A stretch of DNA of 64,000 nt. Origin: Fomitopsis serialis. Its lineage: Eukaryota > Basidiomycota > Agaricomycetes > Polyporales > Fomitopsidaceae. Shown piece after piece: positions 52,020 through 62,900 of the stretch; the first letter of the stretch is position 1; every line of letters begins with the position of its first letter. The stretch is from positions 365,573-429,572 of the forward strand of contig NW_025954987.1 in assembly GCF_022376445.1 (NCBI RefSeq), given 5' to 3'. The notes under the pieces were generated by a model, which was not told the DNA's origin, ran no database searches, and saw nothing but the letters and a program-made list of their open reading frames with translations. The translations under genes and the position numbers were made by a program.

Positions 52020-52733
52020 GCGGTAAGTTTGCTGCGTCTTTCATCTATGTTCAATTGGCGTTGACTGACCTCGTTCTGTCATGTGTAGTCTGCCACTCGT
52101 CTCTCGCATCTCTTCCGCATCCATGTGCTTACTACTTGCGGTTGCGGATATGTATGTACGTATCTGTACTGTATATACAGACTGCATGTAATACGGAAAC
52201 ATTATAGTATATTGCATTCTCATGCTGACGAAGGGCTGTGATTATCTTTGCCAGTGGCATGCACTACCCACTTCGCGCCGCGGCACGCGTCGCGATGCAC
52301 GATGGTAGGTTCGACAGCAGACAAGGGACATTCCGAGTACGCTATCTGGTTAGCTACCCCGTCGAGCTCACCTGTGCTGCCTAGTAGGCGCGTTCAGACA
52401 AAAAATATCGTACAGAGACGTCCCTGCCGTCAGTGCACACTCGCGTAGTCGGGCTACTGTAGCATGCTAGCGCGCAGCCGTTTCGGGAGGAAGGATATGG
52501 GAAGAACATCGCCGCGAGATGTCGAAATGAAACTAGCAGCAGCAGCATTCTGGGCGAGGGTGCACGCGAGTCTTCCATCTGACCTTCGTTGTAGGAACAT
52601 CGGAGTGAAAATTATATTGTAACAGAGGACGATCGGCCCCGTCATACAAGACTTTGATAACCACACTACCTGGACGAAATACTACTCGGACTGTACCGCG
52701 CCTTGCCCTTTGCTCTTCAGGCCATGTTTCTCT
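52020..52733. other. Intergenic, no gene seen
   Basis: Contains the shared 3' flank of the tandem family (to about 52200) and unremarkable sequence after that. Confidence 0.4.
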
Positions 52734-53584
52734 TCATATGCCTTGACGCGTGCTTTCCTCGCCTTTGTCATTACGTTCCTTGAATTGCTGTCCATACTCC
52801 TCGACCCCGATGCATTCGTCATCGTAGACTGCGATGTTGTACATGGAATGCACTTCGGATACTCTGGTCGGTACGCTCTGCCAATTGTCACTCGAAGATG
52901 GCTCGGTCACGAATCGTGGCACCAACTTCTCGGTCTGCTTTCGATCGAATGTAACGGTGCAGAACCAGATGCCAACGTGTAGCATGACGCGCACCACATC
53001 GTCATCAAGATATTCGTTGAACACCCTGTAAGCTTGCTCGGCTGCTTGTTTGACAGTGTCTTCCATTATCCCCCAGACGGCATCACTCCGCGCCTTCGCC
53101 TTCAGTTCAAAGTAGCCGGGCGGATACCTCTTGACTTCGTGTAAGAACAAGATATGTTCTTCATACTCTAGCTCGTCTCCCGTGGGGAGAAACGATATAA
53201 CTGTGGCAAAGTCCGGAGAACGGACCTCCTCCTTGGGGACTCCCTGGCTAACCTCCGTAACATCTGTGGTGAACGATGTCTCCGCAAGTGGGTCGAAGCC
53301 AGATGGTAGACCCGGGTCGAGCTCATGATGCCCCCCAAACATCGCGACGGTAGGATCGTCCATCTCGCCTCGCTCGAGCGCCTCCCCAATCCTAGCAGCA
53401 ATATTTCGGGTGAGAGGGCCATGAACGGCATCGGGTGCTATATGGTGCGTGAGTAAGGTATAGGTCGTACAATAGAAGATGACTCACCGACGGGCTGGGC
53501 ACGATCTACGACGGGGCGCGGGGCACGGAGGGGCGCTTGAGGATGAACGGAGATTATGTAGTGCACATCATCGACAGGCACCAT
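52734..53584 (-). CDS. Uncharacterised protein with PD-(D/E)XK nuclease-like motif
   Basis: Complement of two exons, 53488-53584 and 52734-53437 (50-nt GT-AG intron), 266 residues. ATG at 53584 gives MVPVDDVHYIISVHPQ. The centre reads RSPDFATVISFLP, then about 20 residues later ILFLHEVKRYP. This is the PD...E-x-K arrangement of PD-(D/E)XK nucleases, with Pro-Asp, a hydrophobic strand and Glu-Val-Lys. A helix with TVKQAAEQAYRVFNEYL follows, matching the Gln/Ala helix that often follows the active site. Similar single-domain proteins are common and uncharacterised in agaricomycetes. The family call is inference from motif spacing; catalytic activity is unproven. Its position beside the retroelement may be incidental. 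Confidence 0.6.
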
Positions 53585-53658
53585 GCGCCCACTTGAGGTT
53601 AATCACCCAGCGGGTTTGCAGGGCACATTCAGACTCCGCTGTGGCGCGGCCTCCCGTA

Positions 53659-54761
53659 CGCGCACAAGTCGCGCGTCGCGCCCTCTTACTTAGAGTCGCC
53701 AACGCCGTACGCAGCCTAGAACCTACCGCGGGGGCGGGCACAGCGACGAGTGGACGGCTGGGAATGGTGCGGCTGGCGGGGGCGGGCGGGGGCGAGGGTG
53801 AGGGTGAGGGCTAGAGCCGTGTCAATACACAATTCTAATATATTTGTTAATGCTCTATACACTCGCGCTATACGATCGACACTAACGTCGATCAATCAAC
53901 ACTCTATGGTCATTACAGAATACTTCAGTACTATTAGTCCGACGTGCGAGTCCGCGCCGCGCGACTCGGACTCCAGCGCGTCGCGCACATCAAAGTACTA
54001 CCTTCCAAGTTGTGGCCCACGACACTCTCGTCGGCTGCGTTTGCACGCGGGGCACTGGCCCTATGTGCTCGTGGTCGGCGTGTTGCGCACGCCCCGGCCC
54101 TGCTCAGCGTCGTCGTTGTCTCCCATCCTGAGCTCGCGCACGCGCTCCGTTCGTCCGCCATGATTGCGTGCTGGGCATTCGTCCAGCACGCTCGTGGTCG
54201 GCGTGTGTGTGGTCCCCTGCTTGTGTGCCCGCTGACCCGCCCGCCCACTCGCTCGTGTGCCTCCTCGTGTGCCTCCTCGCCCGCCTACTCACCCGCCTGT
54301 CAACCCGTGTGCCTGTCTGCTCACCTGCTCGACCAGTCACTCATGTACTACTTGCCTGTTCACCGGCCCGCCCGCCTTCCCGCTCGCGTTGCGCGCGTTC
54401 GGTGGCTGGACATTTGCCCAGCGCGCTCGCAGTCAGCGTGTATGCTGGCTGCCCGTGCGCGCGCGTCCGCTCGTCCAGTGGTCCAGCCGTCCATTGGCCG
54501 TGCCTGCACGCAGGGCAGAGGACCTGCGTTCTCGCGGTAACCGTGCGAGTCGTGCTGCACGTTGCCGCGTCCTGTACCTGCGTTAGTGGGGTCGCTCGCG
54601 TGCGTTTGCGCTCACCTATGGGGACTCGCTCTCGCCCTCCCCCACCAGCCACTCGCCCTTCCCAGCCGTCCACTCTTCACTGTGCTCGCGCCCGCAGTAT
54701 GTTCGTGGGCTGCGTACGGCGTTGGCGACTCTAAGAGGGTGCGACGCGCGACTTGCGCGCT
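53659..54761. repeat. Long inverted repeat (arms ~130-150 bp) enclosing ~820 bp
   Basis: The left arm 53659-53810 and right arm 54628-54761 are imperfect reverse complements. The shared core includes aagtcgcgcgtcgc, agagtcgccaacgccgtacg and gagtggacggctggga. The interior has an AT-rich start (53820-53930) and then GC-rich, Cys/Pro-codon-like low-complexity DNA with internal repeats of gctcgtggtcggcgtg (54067, about 54190, and a degenerate one at about 54425). No transposase is present. It may be a non-autonomous foldback element or duplicated flank. Confidence 0.65.
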
Positions 54762-54960
54762 GTGGTGATTGCGAGTCCCCGATGCGTAGACGACGCGGAA
54801 GGGAATTCTAGGTATCGGTGAAAACGATGGGCGGGGGTCGTTGGTGCGAGTTGACGGCTGCGGAAGGAGGGAGCGAGGTCTCTGGTACCTCGCGGAGGAG
54901 AGGGAGGTCGAGATGATACGATAAACACCTCCCCTGCCCTGTCCGTGGGCGTATATCGGC

Positions 54961-55110
54961 CTTCCTAAGCCTGCTGCGCTCGACGATTTTCCTTCCGACG
55001 ATCCTAAACCTGTCGCGTCCTTCTTCCTAAGCCTGAGCCTAACCTTGACGAGCTTCCTTAGCCTGAAGTTCCTCCTAATACGAGACCTGAAGCCTGAGAT
55101 TGCCCGTCGC
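54961..55110 (+). repeat. Degenerate cctaagcctg repeats
   Basis: cctaagcctg, cctaaacctg, cctaagcctg, agcctaacc, cttagcctgaag and cctgaagcctgag occur within 150 bp. They lie at the left end of the proposed element, possibly in LTR or untranslated sequence. Confidence 0.5.
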
Positions 55111-55396
55111 AACCTAGATACGGAGTCCTGAGAGGTAGTGGTGGGTAACTAACTCCTCCCTCCCTCTCCCCTCCTAAGTCTCCTCCCGCCGCCGTTTTCC
55201 CACGTCCTACCCTCGCTGGCACCCGTTCCTCTCCTCTCCCGTTCCTTCCGCACCCGCCTCGTCTCCTTCCGACCCCTCGCCGTGCCCTTCTCCAGCTCCT
55301 TCCGGTCCCTCCGCCTCCTTCCGACGCCTCGCCATACCCTTCTCCAGCTCCTTCCGCTCCCTCCCCCTGGCTCTCAGTGTTTCCCCACCGTCTGCA

Positions 55397-56185
55397 ATGC
55401 CCGCCGATGCTCCCCCGAACCCGTCCACCATCGTCTTCACCACCCGGTTCTACCGCCTCATCGATCTTCTCCGTGACGAACGTGTAGTCGAGCCTCGTCT
55501 GAACCCCGATAGCGACCACGAGTGGCTTGCCTGGGCCCACGGAGCTCGGTGGTTAATCGTGCGTCTTCCCCTTCATCCTGATTCCTGATCCCCCTCTAAG
55601 CCGTCCTCCCCGCAGCGAATGCTCTTCGACTCTCGTTCCCGTGCAGTGGCCCACGGCGATGCTTCCCTTCCGCTCGTCCGCCGCTATCCCGACGTGCAGG
55701 AGCTGATCGAGTACCTCGACCAAGTCTTCCTCACTCTTCCGTCGCAGCATAGCTACGTGGGCGAACCCTTCCCTTTGATTGCCTGGGCCCCGAATCGGGT
55801 CACCGCCGAGCAGGCCGACGCAGAGATTGGTCGTCCCCTCCTTCCGGTTCGCTACTTGGAGCGTCCCTTACAGCTCTCGTCCTACCGCGCTTCGTCCGAC
55901 AGCCTCGACAGCCTCCTTACTCGGTTCCAGGGCCTCCTAGACGAGTGCCGCACCGCTAACCGCGACACTCGTTCCGAAGCTGTTCGTATCGCCCGAGGCC
56001 TGAATACGGTGGAGGGCGGTGTTCGCGACTTGCACGCCCGCCTGTCGGAGGGAGTCTACGTCCCGGACGGCTACTCTGGGGTACCTCGCCGCCTGCGGTT
56101 CGCGCCGGTTAGGGATGTCGATGATCTGGAGGAAGGAGAGGTTGAGGACGCCATGGGGGAGGAGCCCGTTGTCCATGTACTGTAG
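55397..56185 (+). CDS. Retroelement-linked accessory ORF 1
   Basis: Exons 55397-55558 and 55616-56185 (57-nt GT-AG intron) give 243 residues. The start is MPADAPPNPSTIVFTTRFYRLIDLLRDER. Most of it looks alpha-helical (PDVQELIEYLDQVFLTLPSQ; SLDSLLTRFQGLLDECRT; VRIARGLNTVEGGVRDLHARL). It ends with a Pro/Arg block and an acidic tail (DVDDLEEGEVEDAMGEE). A helical body with an acidic tail is compatible with a structural or nucleic-acid-associated protein, but no domain is recognised. It is transcribed toward pol. The clean intron implies expression from its own promoter, because the intron lies in sense on the strand opposite to pol. Confidence 0.65.
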
Positions 56186-56633
56186 CCGTCTTCCTCCCGC
56201 GTGTTCTTATATTGGTTGTCCTTCCGCCGAGTCGTCCTTCCGCCAATGGATGTCGCTTCGCTCCGCATTGCCCGGGCCTGAGTGCGTGTGTCGTTCCGGG
56301 CTCGTACCGCTGTTCCCATGTGGGCCTGCCCCACATCTACCCCCACCTTGAAATTCTGACCGTCCCCGGTCAGACTCCCATTCTTCCCGATATGGTACTC
56401 CTACGCCGCCTTCAGGATCGTCCCAAGTCTTGAGCGATCGGTGATCGATCACGGCCTTCTGCTCGCCTTGCTTCTCTAGCGCTTCGTCCGACGCGTTGAT
56501 TGGCCGGGATAGTCTCTTGATCGGGGAATCTTCTTCCGATCAGTGTGGCTGGGCCTCGTCTCCCCGCGTATAAGGCTCGCCGCACTCCTGTTCCTTCGTG
56601 CTCCTTCCTCCTCCCTCCCATCTCCTGTCACCC
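56186..56633. other. Spacer between accessory ORFs 1 and 2
   Basis: Pyrimidine-rich on the plus strand, with several ccttccgcc motifs and a short palindrome-like gatcggtgatcgatc (56440-56454). It probably contains the 3' end of ORF 1 and the promoter of ORF 2. Confidence 0.4.
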
Positions 56634-58650
56634 ATGTCTCGTCCTTCCCCGTCTCCTTCCGCCACTCTGGACTTCACCGCCGGTCTCCCCGACGAGGACT
56701 ATCCAGTCCGCCTCGCCGCCTCCGCTGAACTGGTCTCCCTTGAGGCGCGAATCAGCATCGTCGCCGCTCGAGAGCCGACCATGGGCCGCCATCCATCGCA
56801 CGCGCAAGCGGGCGCGTGGTTGATCTGGGGCCGCCAGCTATGCTACGCCTGGGTGAGCACCTCTGATACCTATCTCCCCGTCCTCCATGCTCACGGGTCC
56901 TCCCAGGCCGTGTACGACGTGCACCTCGACTACGTCCTCACCAACGGGCTGTTCGAGACGCGTTTGCGTCCCGAAACCGAGGCCGCCTTGGACGCCTTCT
57001 GGGAGCGGCTGGACGGCTTCGCCAGCCAGCCCTCCCGGTACCAGGGCTCCCTCCAGACCCTCCGGCAGGAGGCCCAACTGCGTGGCCGCCGGTACGGCTC
57101 GACCGGCTACTGGGCCGGCACCACCTTCGAGCTCTCCCCGGCCGTCCTCGCCACGTCCCGTCGTCCCGCCTCTCGCGCTCCGTCCCCATCGCCCGTGCCT
57201 CATCCGTCCCCTCTCCCCGCCACCGCCGCGCATCTGTCTCCCGTCTCCGAGCCTCCCCGGTCGCCGCCCCACGAACCTCGACCTCCGTCCCCTCTCGAGT
57301 ACGACGAGCCAATGCCCGAGCCTGCGGCCCAGGACGGTCCTGTTCCCTCGCCCGCCGTGCGTCTCGCGGCCCTCGAGGACGTTCCCGCGCCTGAGCCCGC
57401 CCTCTCCGTGGCTGGGCCGTTCGGGTTCCCTTTCCCCGAGCCGGCTCCCTCCGCCCCCGGCCATTATGCCCGCGCGTCCTCGCTCGCGTTCACCGAGCGG
57501 GACCCTTCCGTCCCTCCTCCCGTTACGCCCGCGCGTTCGCCGCCACCCTCCTCTTCGCCTCTGTTCACAGAGAGAGGCACGCCCGTCGCGCCCCTTCCTC
57601 TGTTCGCGCCATCGCCCTCACCTCCCATCGCGCCGTCCATACCATCTCCTCCCCCGGGCCTCCGCGCGGCACCGCCCTGTCTCGCGCGCCACCGACTCCC
57701 CCTCCGATCGACACCATCGAGGATGACGCCCTGGAGCGGTCCATGTCACCTCGCGCGTTGGAAGAGGCGATTTTCGCCAGCAACATCGGGACCCGGCTCT
57801 ACCGCCCAACCCAGCCGTCCCCTCCTCCCGCTCCTCGCCCGTCTCGCCCAATGCCGCGTCGTGTCCTCCTCAAGCTTCCCGACCACGGAGGCGCTTCGGC
57901 TGCTCCCCCTTCGCCGACAATCCTCCTTCCGTCCCCCGCCCTCCCCGACAAGTTCCCTCCGGTGCCGCAGCGCACTTCCAATGCCGAGCGCCCGCGGTAC
58001 GGGCCCTACGTGTACTCTCCGACCACCCCTTGCCCTGAGTGCCGTCGAAATCGCTTCCGGTGCCGCATCGACGCCCTTCCGGGCCACGCATGCGCCGCGT
58101 GTAGTTCCCGGAAGAAGAGGTGCGCGTTCAGTGCCTTTAGTGAGTCCCTTTTCCGCCTACCGTCCTTACTTGCTCATCCCCTTGCTTTCCAGAGGAAGGC
58201 GCGCCAAGCTTCTTCTATATAGGCCACCATCCCGACCTCCCTCAGTCCGCCCTCGCCTCTTACGACTGGGTAACCACCCCAGGAGGCACCCTCGTCGGTC
58301 CCCGTCCTTCGGATATCCGAGCCGACTTCCCCTTCCGCGGTGCTCCAGCGCCGCCTACTCGACCTCCCGCTCCTTCTGCATCCCCCGAGCCGGTCGCCGG
58401 TCCCTCGCAGCCTCCACCCGCTCCCTTGGCCGTGCCTGCCGCTCCTCCTCGCCTCCGAACCGTCCAAGATCGACTCGATTGGATGGCCAGCCGGTCTGGG
58501 GAAGTCCGGGAATTCTTCCGCCGCCCCGGTATGCTCGGCGCCCCCGAGATCCCCGACCCAGAAGATGAGCACGACGAGCTGGAGGAAGATGTCGAAATGG
58601 AAGGTCCCGGGAAGCCTGAGCGTCAGTTTGAGTCGGAGGAGGGCCAGTAG
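56634..58650 (+). CDS. Retroelement-linked accessory ORF 2 with Zn2Cys6-type cluster
   Basis: Likely exons are 56634-56852, 56907-58139 and 58193-58650, about 635 residues. The first third is folded-looking (AWLIWGRQLCYAW; AVYDVHLDYVLTNGLFETRLRPETEAALDAFWERLD). The middle is a long Pro/Ser-rich linker. Near the end of exon 2 six cysteines follow C-x2-C-x6-C-x9-C-x2-C-x6-C (58031-58123, with basic residues SRKKR), which fits the fungal Zn(II)2Cys6 binuclear cluster. The C-terminus has RLDWMASRSGEVREFF and an acidic tail. One frame change is needed between about 57640 and 57740, probably a missing base in a C/G run. Zn2Cys6 clusters usually sit N-terminally in transcription factors; here it is C-terminal, so DNA binding is inference. 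Confidence 0.65.
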
Positions 58651-59136
58651 GTAGTGTAGTAGTGGTTCCGCAGTAGTCTCCTCCCTCCGATGTACCTCCC
58701 TCCGTCCCAAGTCCGCAATTGTACAATGTATCCCTGCTTACCCCCCCCGAGCCCCGCTGACCGCGCCTTCTTCGTCCACCCGTGTGATAAGCTCCCCGAG
58801 GCCGCGCACTCGTTTCCTCGCTGGCCACCGGATGGGCTGCCCGTTGATTTCCAATCGCCTCGAGGCCTCCGCCCTGTACAATCACCTCGAGGCTTCCATC
58901 CTGTGCATCTAGCTCGTTGATCACTTTGATTTCGAGTGGTGCCGACGCCTCAAGGCTACTGATCCTCCTCTTTCCCCTTCCACTGTCCACTCCTCCCCAT
59001 TATCGCCATCGATCTGTGCTTGCCTCGGGTATGCGAGTCGTCCATCCATCCCATCTCCCACATCGTTCTTAACTCGTGCCCCGAGCAGCTATCCTGCCCT
59101 GCACATCGCTTTCTCCCTGCCCCCTCTTTCCTCCGC
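58651..59136. other. Spacer between accessory ORFs 2 and 3
   Basis: No gene found; ccttcc/ctccc-rich, presumably UTR and promoter sequence. Confidence 0.4.
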
Positions 59137-59819
59137 ATGAGCGGCCTTCAGACTCGCGTCCCCTCCGCCGCTCGCCGCCTCCCCAGCGTCGAGCGTCGTC
59201 CCTTCTTCGATCCCGACGAGATTCCCCTTCCGTTCCCCCGTCGCCCTCACCCGTCGACCCTTCCGCGCCCGTCCCGATCTCCACCCTTCCTATCGAGGAG
59301 CGCCTTACCCGTCTTGAGGCTTCTTCCGCCCGGCAGATCCGCCAACAGGAGCGCATCTGGGACGAGTTCGTCGAGTTCCGCCGCACCGTTAACACGATGC
59401 TCGAGAGTCACGCCAGGGATATCGATCGCGGAGACACACGCATCGCGATCCAAGTTAACGGACTCCTCGATCTGTTCCTGGAGCACCGGAGGAACTACGA
59501 GTCCTTCCTTAACACCCAGCGACGCCTCGAGATCCGCGCCGGCTTCGATCGTGGCACCGTTGACCGTCGACTCGACACCCTCGCCGAGAAGGTCCGCGCC
59601 CTGGAGGCCTTCCGGGGTTATATCCGATCCCGTCTCGACACTATCCAAAACGATTCCTCCGTCCAGGCCGCCCTCGACGTCATCGAGACCCAGCTCTCAT
59701 ACGTTCTTGAGCATATCCGCTCCACCCCATCCAGCTCGTCTGCCCATCCCTCTCCGCCCCTCCGCGGGTCACGCTCTCCTTCCGACGCGACGCCCGCACC
59801 TTCCGCCCCCTCCGCTTGA
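59137..59819 (+). CDS. Retroelement-linked accessory ORF 3, coiled-coil protein
   Basis: ATG at 59137 starts MSGLQTRVPSAARRLPSVERR. After about 35 codons the frame must shift by one base (about 59245, a C-rich run) to continue into VDPSAPVPISTLPIEERLTRLEASSARQIRQQERIWDEF. Heptad-like helices follow (TVNTMLESHARDIDRGDTRI; LDTLAEKVRALEAFRGYIRSRLDTIQ). The end is a Ser/Pro-rich tail ending PSAPSA at 59819. About 227 residues. Coiled coil suggests oligomerisation, but no family is recognised. It ends 125 bp from the stop of the convergent pol gene. Confidence 0.6.
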
Positions 59820-59943
59820 CTCCCCGCCTCCCCTTCTCCCTGTCAATCCCCTTCCTCCGTGTCCGACTCCTCCTCTTCATCGTCCACGGCAAACCGCTCT
59901 TCAAGCTCTTCGTTCTCATCTGGTAGGTACTCCTCCCATTCTT

Positions 59944-62900
59944 CTAAGTCCGTGATCTCAACCCGCGCCTTGTCCCTCCGCGATAGGGTATCACCCGGAA
60001 TGCAGCGTATCTATGCCTAGACACACTCCCGTCCAGTTCCGCGAGGATGTATGATCCTCCCTCCGTCCGCCGTACCACGATCATTGGGCCCAGGTACCGT
60101 TGCTTCGCCTTCCGACTATGTTCCGTCTCGATCTGGGAGTTCCGTACTAGCACTAGTTCTCCAGGTTCGAACTTGTAGTCCTTGATAGTATGTTCGTTCC
60201 GCTTAATGAACTCCTTGACCGACCTATACCTCGCCTTAAGTACCTTCCGATGGATCTCGTTAAGATCCTCCCTCCGCTTCAGCAGCTGTCGCGCGCGATG
60301 CGCGATGAACTCTTCCTGCGTGAGCATTTCTTCCGGTGCCGGGACCAGGTAGGTTGCTTCCGCCAGGTCAAATGGGAAGATGGGTTCCACCCCGTGCATG
60401 ATTCGGTATGGCGACATCCCTGTGCTTTTCTGTATCGACACTCGTTCCGCCCAGAAAACCGCGTCAATTACCGAAGGCCACTTCGACTCGTTTCCTCCGC
60501 AGAGCTTCATCGTCGCCTCACGCACATCGAAGTGCCTCCGCTCGACGATTCCGTTCGCTCTTGAGTTATACGGCGAGATCTTGATGTGACGGATCCCGTA
60601 CTTCTTCGCCAGGTATTCCATCGCCGCGAGGAACGCGGGACCATTGTCCGTCACGATCTCCGCCACCGCCCCCCACCGGCAGAGAATGTCTTCGTAAATC
60701 CACGCCCCGAGTATCGTCCCCGTCTCCTTCCGCAGCTTCCGGAACTCCGGATACGACCCAAGCGAACACCTCCCTTGGACCACCATCTTATATCCTCCCG
60801 CGGCAGGCATGTGCATCGTGTCCATGTACACCTTGTGGAATAGTCCCTGCGGTATCGCGACCGTCGGAGGGATCTTCAACCGTTGCGTGCTTCTGAGCTG
60901 GCATGCGTGGCAGGTGCTCACGTACCACCGTACGTCCTGGTCCAGAAACGGCCACCAAAAACGTTCCAGCAGCCTCGTCCGCACCGTAAGTACTCCCTTA
61001 TGTCCAAGGTCGTCGTGTGCCTCCTTCAACAGTCCCAACCTCCGTTCCCTCCGAATCACCCGCTTGTGCTTCCCGCCTGGATCTCGTCGCCAGAGTTTCC
61101 CTCCGCGTAAGAAGAACCGTCCCGCCTTCCGCACGAATCTCCTGAACGCTCCCTCGTCCGTCATTCCTTCCGGTCTCTCGGTAGTCTTCAGGAACTCTTC
61201 AATGCGGACCAAATCTTCTTCCGCCGCGTCTGCTTTGTCGTGCTGCGGAATTTCAACCCCTTCCGCGCCCAGGACCATCTCCCCACTTATCAGGCAGAGC
61301 ACTCGCTCCTCCTCCCGCGCCCGCAGTCCCTTCCGCCGATAGCTCGGCTCACTGGAGTTCCAAGTTTCGATCGTAAATGCGCAGGCCTCGTCGATCCACT
61401 CCTCAGGATCCCCCTCCTCGTCCGGATCTTCCTCCGCTCTCTCCCTCCGCGACAGCCCGTCTGCTCCAGAGTGTAGCACCCCTGGAACATGCACTAGCTT
61501 GAAATCGAACAGCAAGATCGCCGCTATCCACCGATTCATGGCTGCGTTCGGCTGGATATCGGGGTTGTTCAACATTCCCTTAATGTACTTCGCGTCGACC
61601 TCGACTTCCAGCTTCCGCACCCCGATGATGTGGATCCTCGACGCCCGCAACGCTCGAAAGAGTCCGTATAGCTCGACCTTAGCCTGTGAATATCGTGACT
61701 CCCGTTCGTTCCACGTTATAGACCCGAATCGACTTGGACATTTCCTTCCCTTCCCGTCCCGCTGGAGCAGGACAAATCCAACCCCGATTACCGAGGAGTC
61801 CACAGCTAGAATCACCACCCGATCCACTGTATAGTCGATCGGAAGGAGCGCAGGGCAGTTCACAAGCGCGTCCTTCAACGTTTGCATCGCTAACTCTTCC
61901 TCCCCTGCCCATCCAAACTCGACCTCCCGCCTCGTCAGCCTCGTGAGTGGCCTCGCTATCTTCGAGAAGTCCTTAATGAATATGCGGACCAGCCCCATCG
62001 TACCAAGGAAGGCCCGTACATCCGTCACCGTCTTGCACGCCGGCCAGTCGCGAATCTTCTGCACCCTGGCATCGTCCGGCTCCCTTCCGCTATACGTGCA
62101 CTTGTGTCCAAGAACTACGACATCCGGCACGCATAGATGCGCCTTCTTGCCGGAAAACGTCCCTCCGACTGCACCCATCCGTTGCAATATGCGGTTCATG
62201 TTCGCCAGATGCTCCCACACGAACCGCCTGATCCCTGAGTTCCCATTGATCGTCTCGTACCCTCCTCCCGGCAGTTCGTACCTCGTCTTCGGCCCTTTAG
62301 TGTTGACGTCGTCGGCGAACGGAATCGTCACTTCCGGGATCTCGTCCTGCATAATAAATGTCACGTCCCCATGCACGATCTGCATTGCGTTCGTGTACCC
62401 CATCGGGACCGCCGTAAGCCTCAACGCTCCTAGTGGCGACTGAAACGTTGTAAGATCCCTCGACCGTATCGCCAATCCTCGCTGATCGAACGCCACAAAT
62501 AGGTCCAGGGCCCATAGCACGCCCTTCCACCGAACGACTCCGCTAACTGCTCAATGAACGGAGGGACCGCCGCGTCCTTGATTGTTACCGCATTCAGCGG
62601 CTGCAGGTCGTGTACCAGGCGGAGAGACTTCCCATCCTTCTTGACCACGCAGAACCATCGCGACCGGTACGACGAGTTCGACGGTTCATACACCCCCGAC
62701 GAGATTTTATCCTTGATGATGCGGACTACCTCGTCGTATATCCCAGGAGGAATCGGGATGTTCTTCAGCACCCACGGAACATGCTCGACCGTCGGGATCA
62801 CCACAGGATCAAAATACTCCTCCCTGAGCCGCCCCTTCTCCGTTTCATCCCAGGCAAACACTTTCTCGTGCATCCCTACGAGCCAGTCCACCAGCTTCGC

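Noticed and set aside
54961..55110. cctaa-type telomeric repeats
   Set aside because: The pattern is decameric and degenerate, not (CCCTAA)n, and lies inside the window next to retroelement genes.
56838..57464. 208-codon open frame on the minus strand
   Set aside because: Antisense shadow of the Pro-rich accessory ORF 2; Gly/Arg-rich as expected for the complement.
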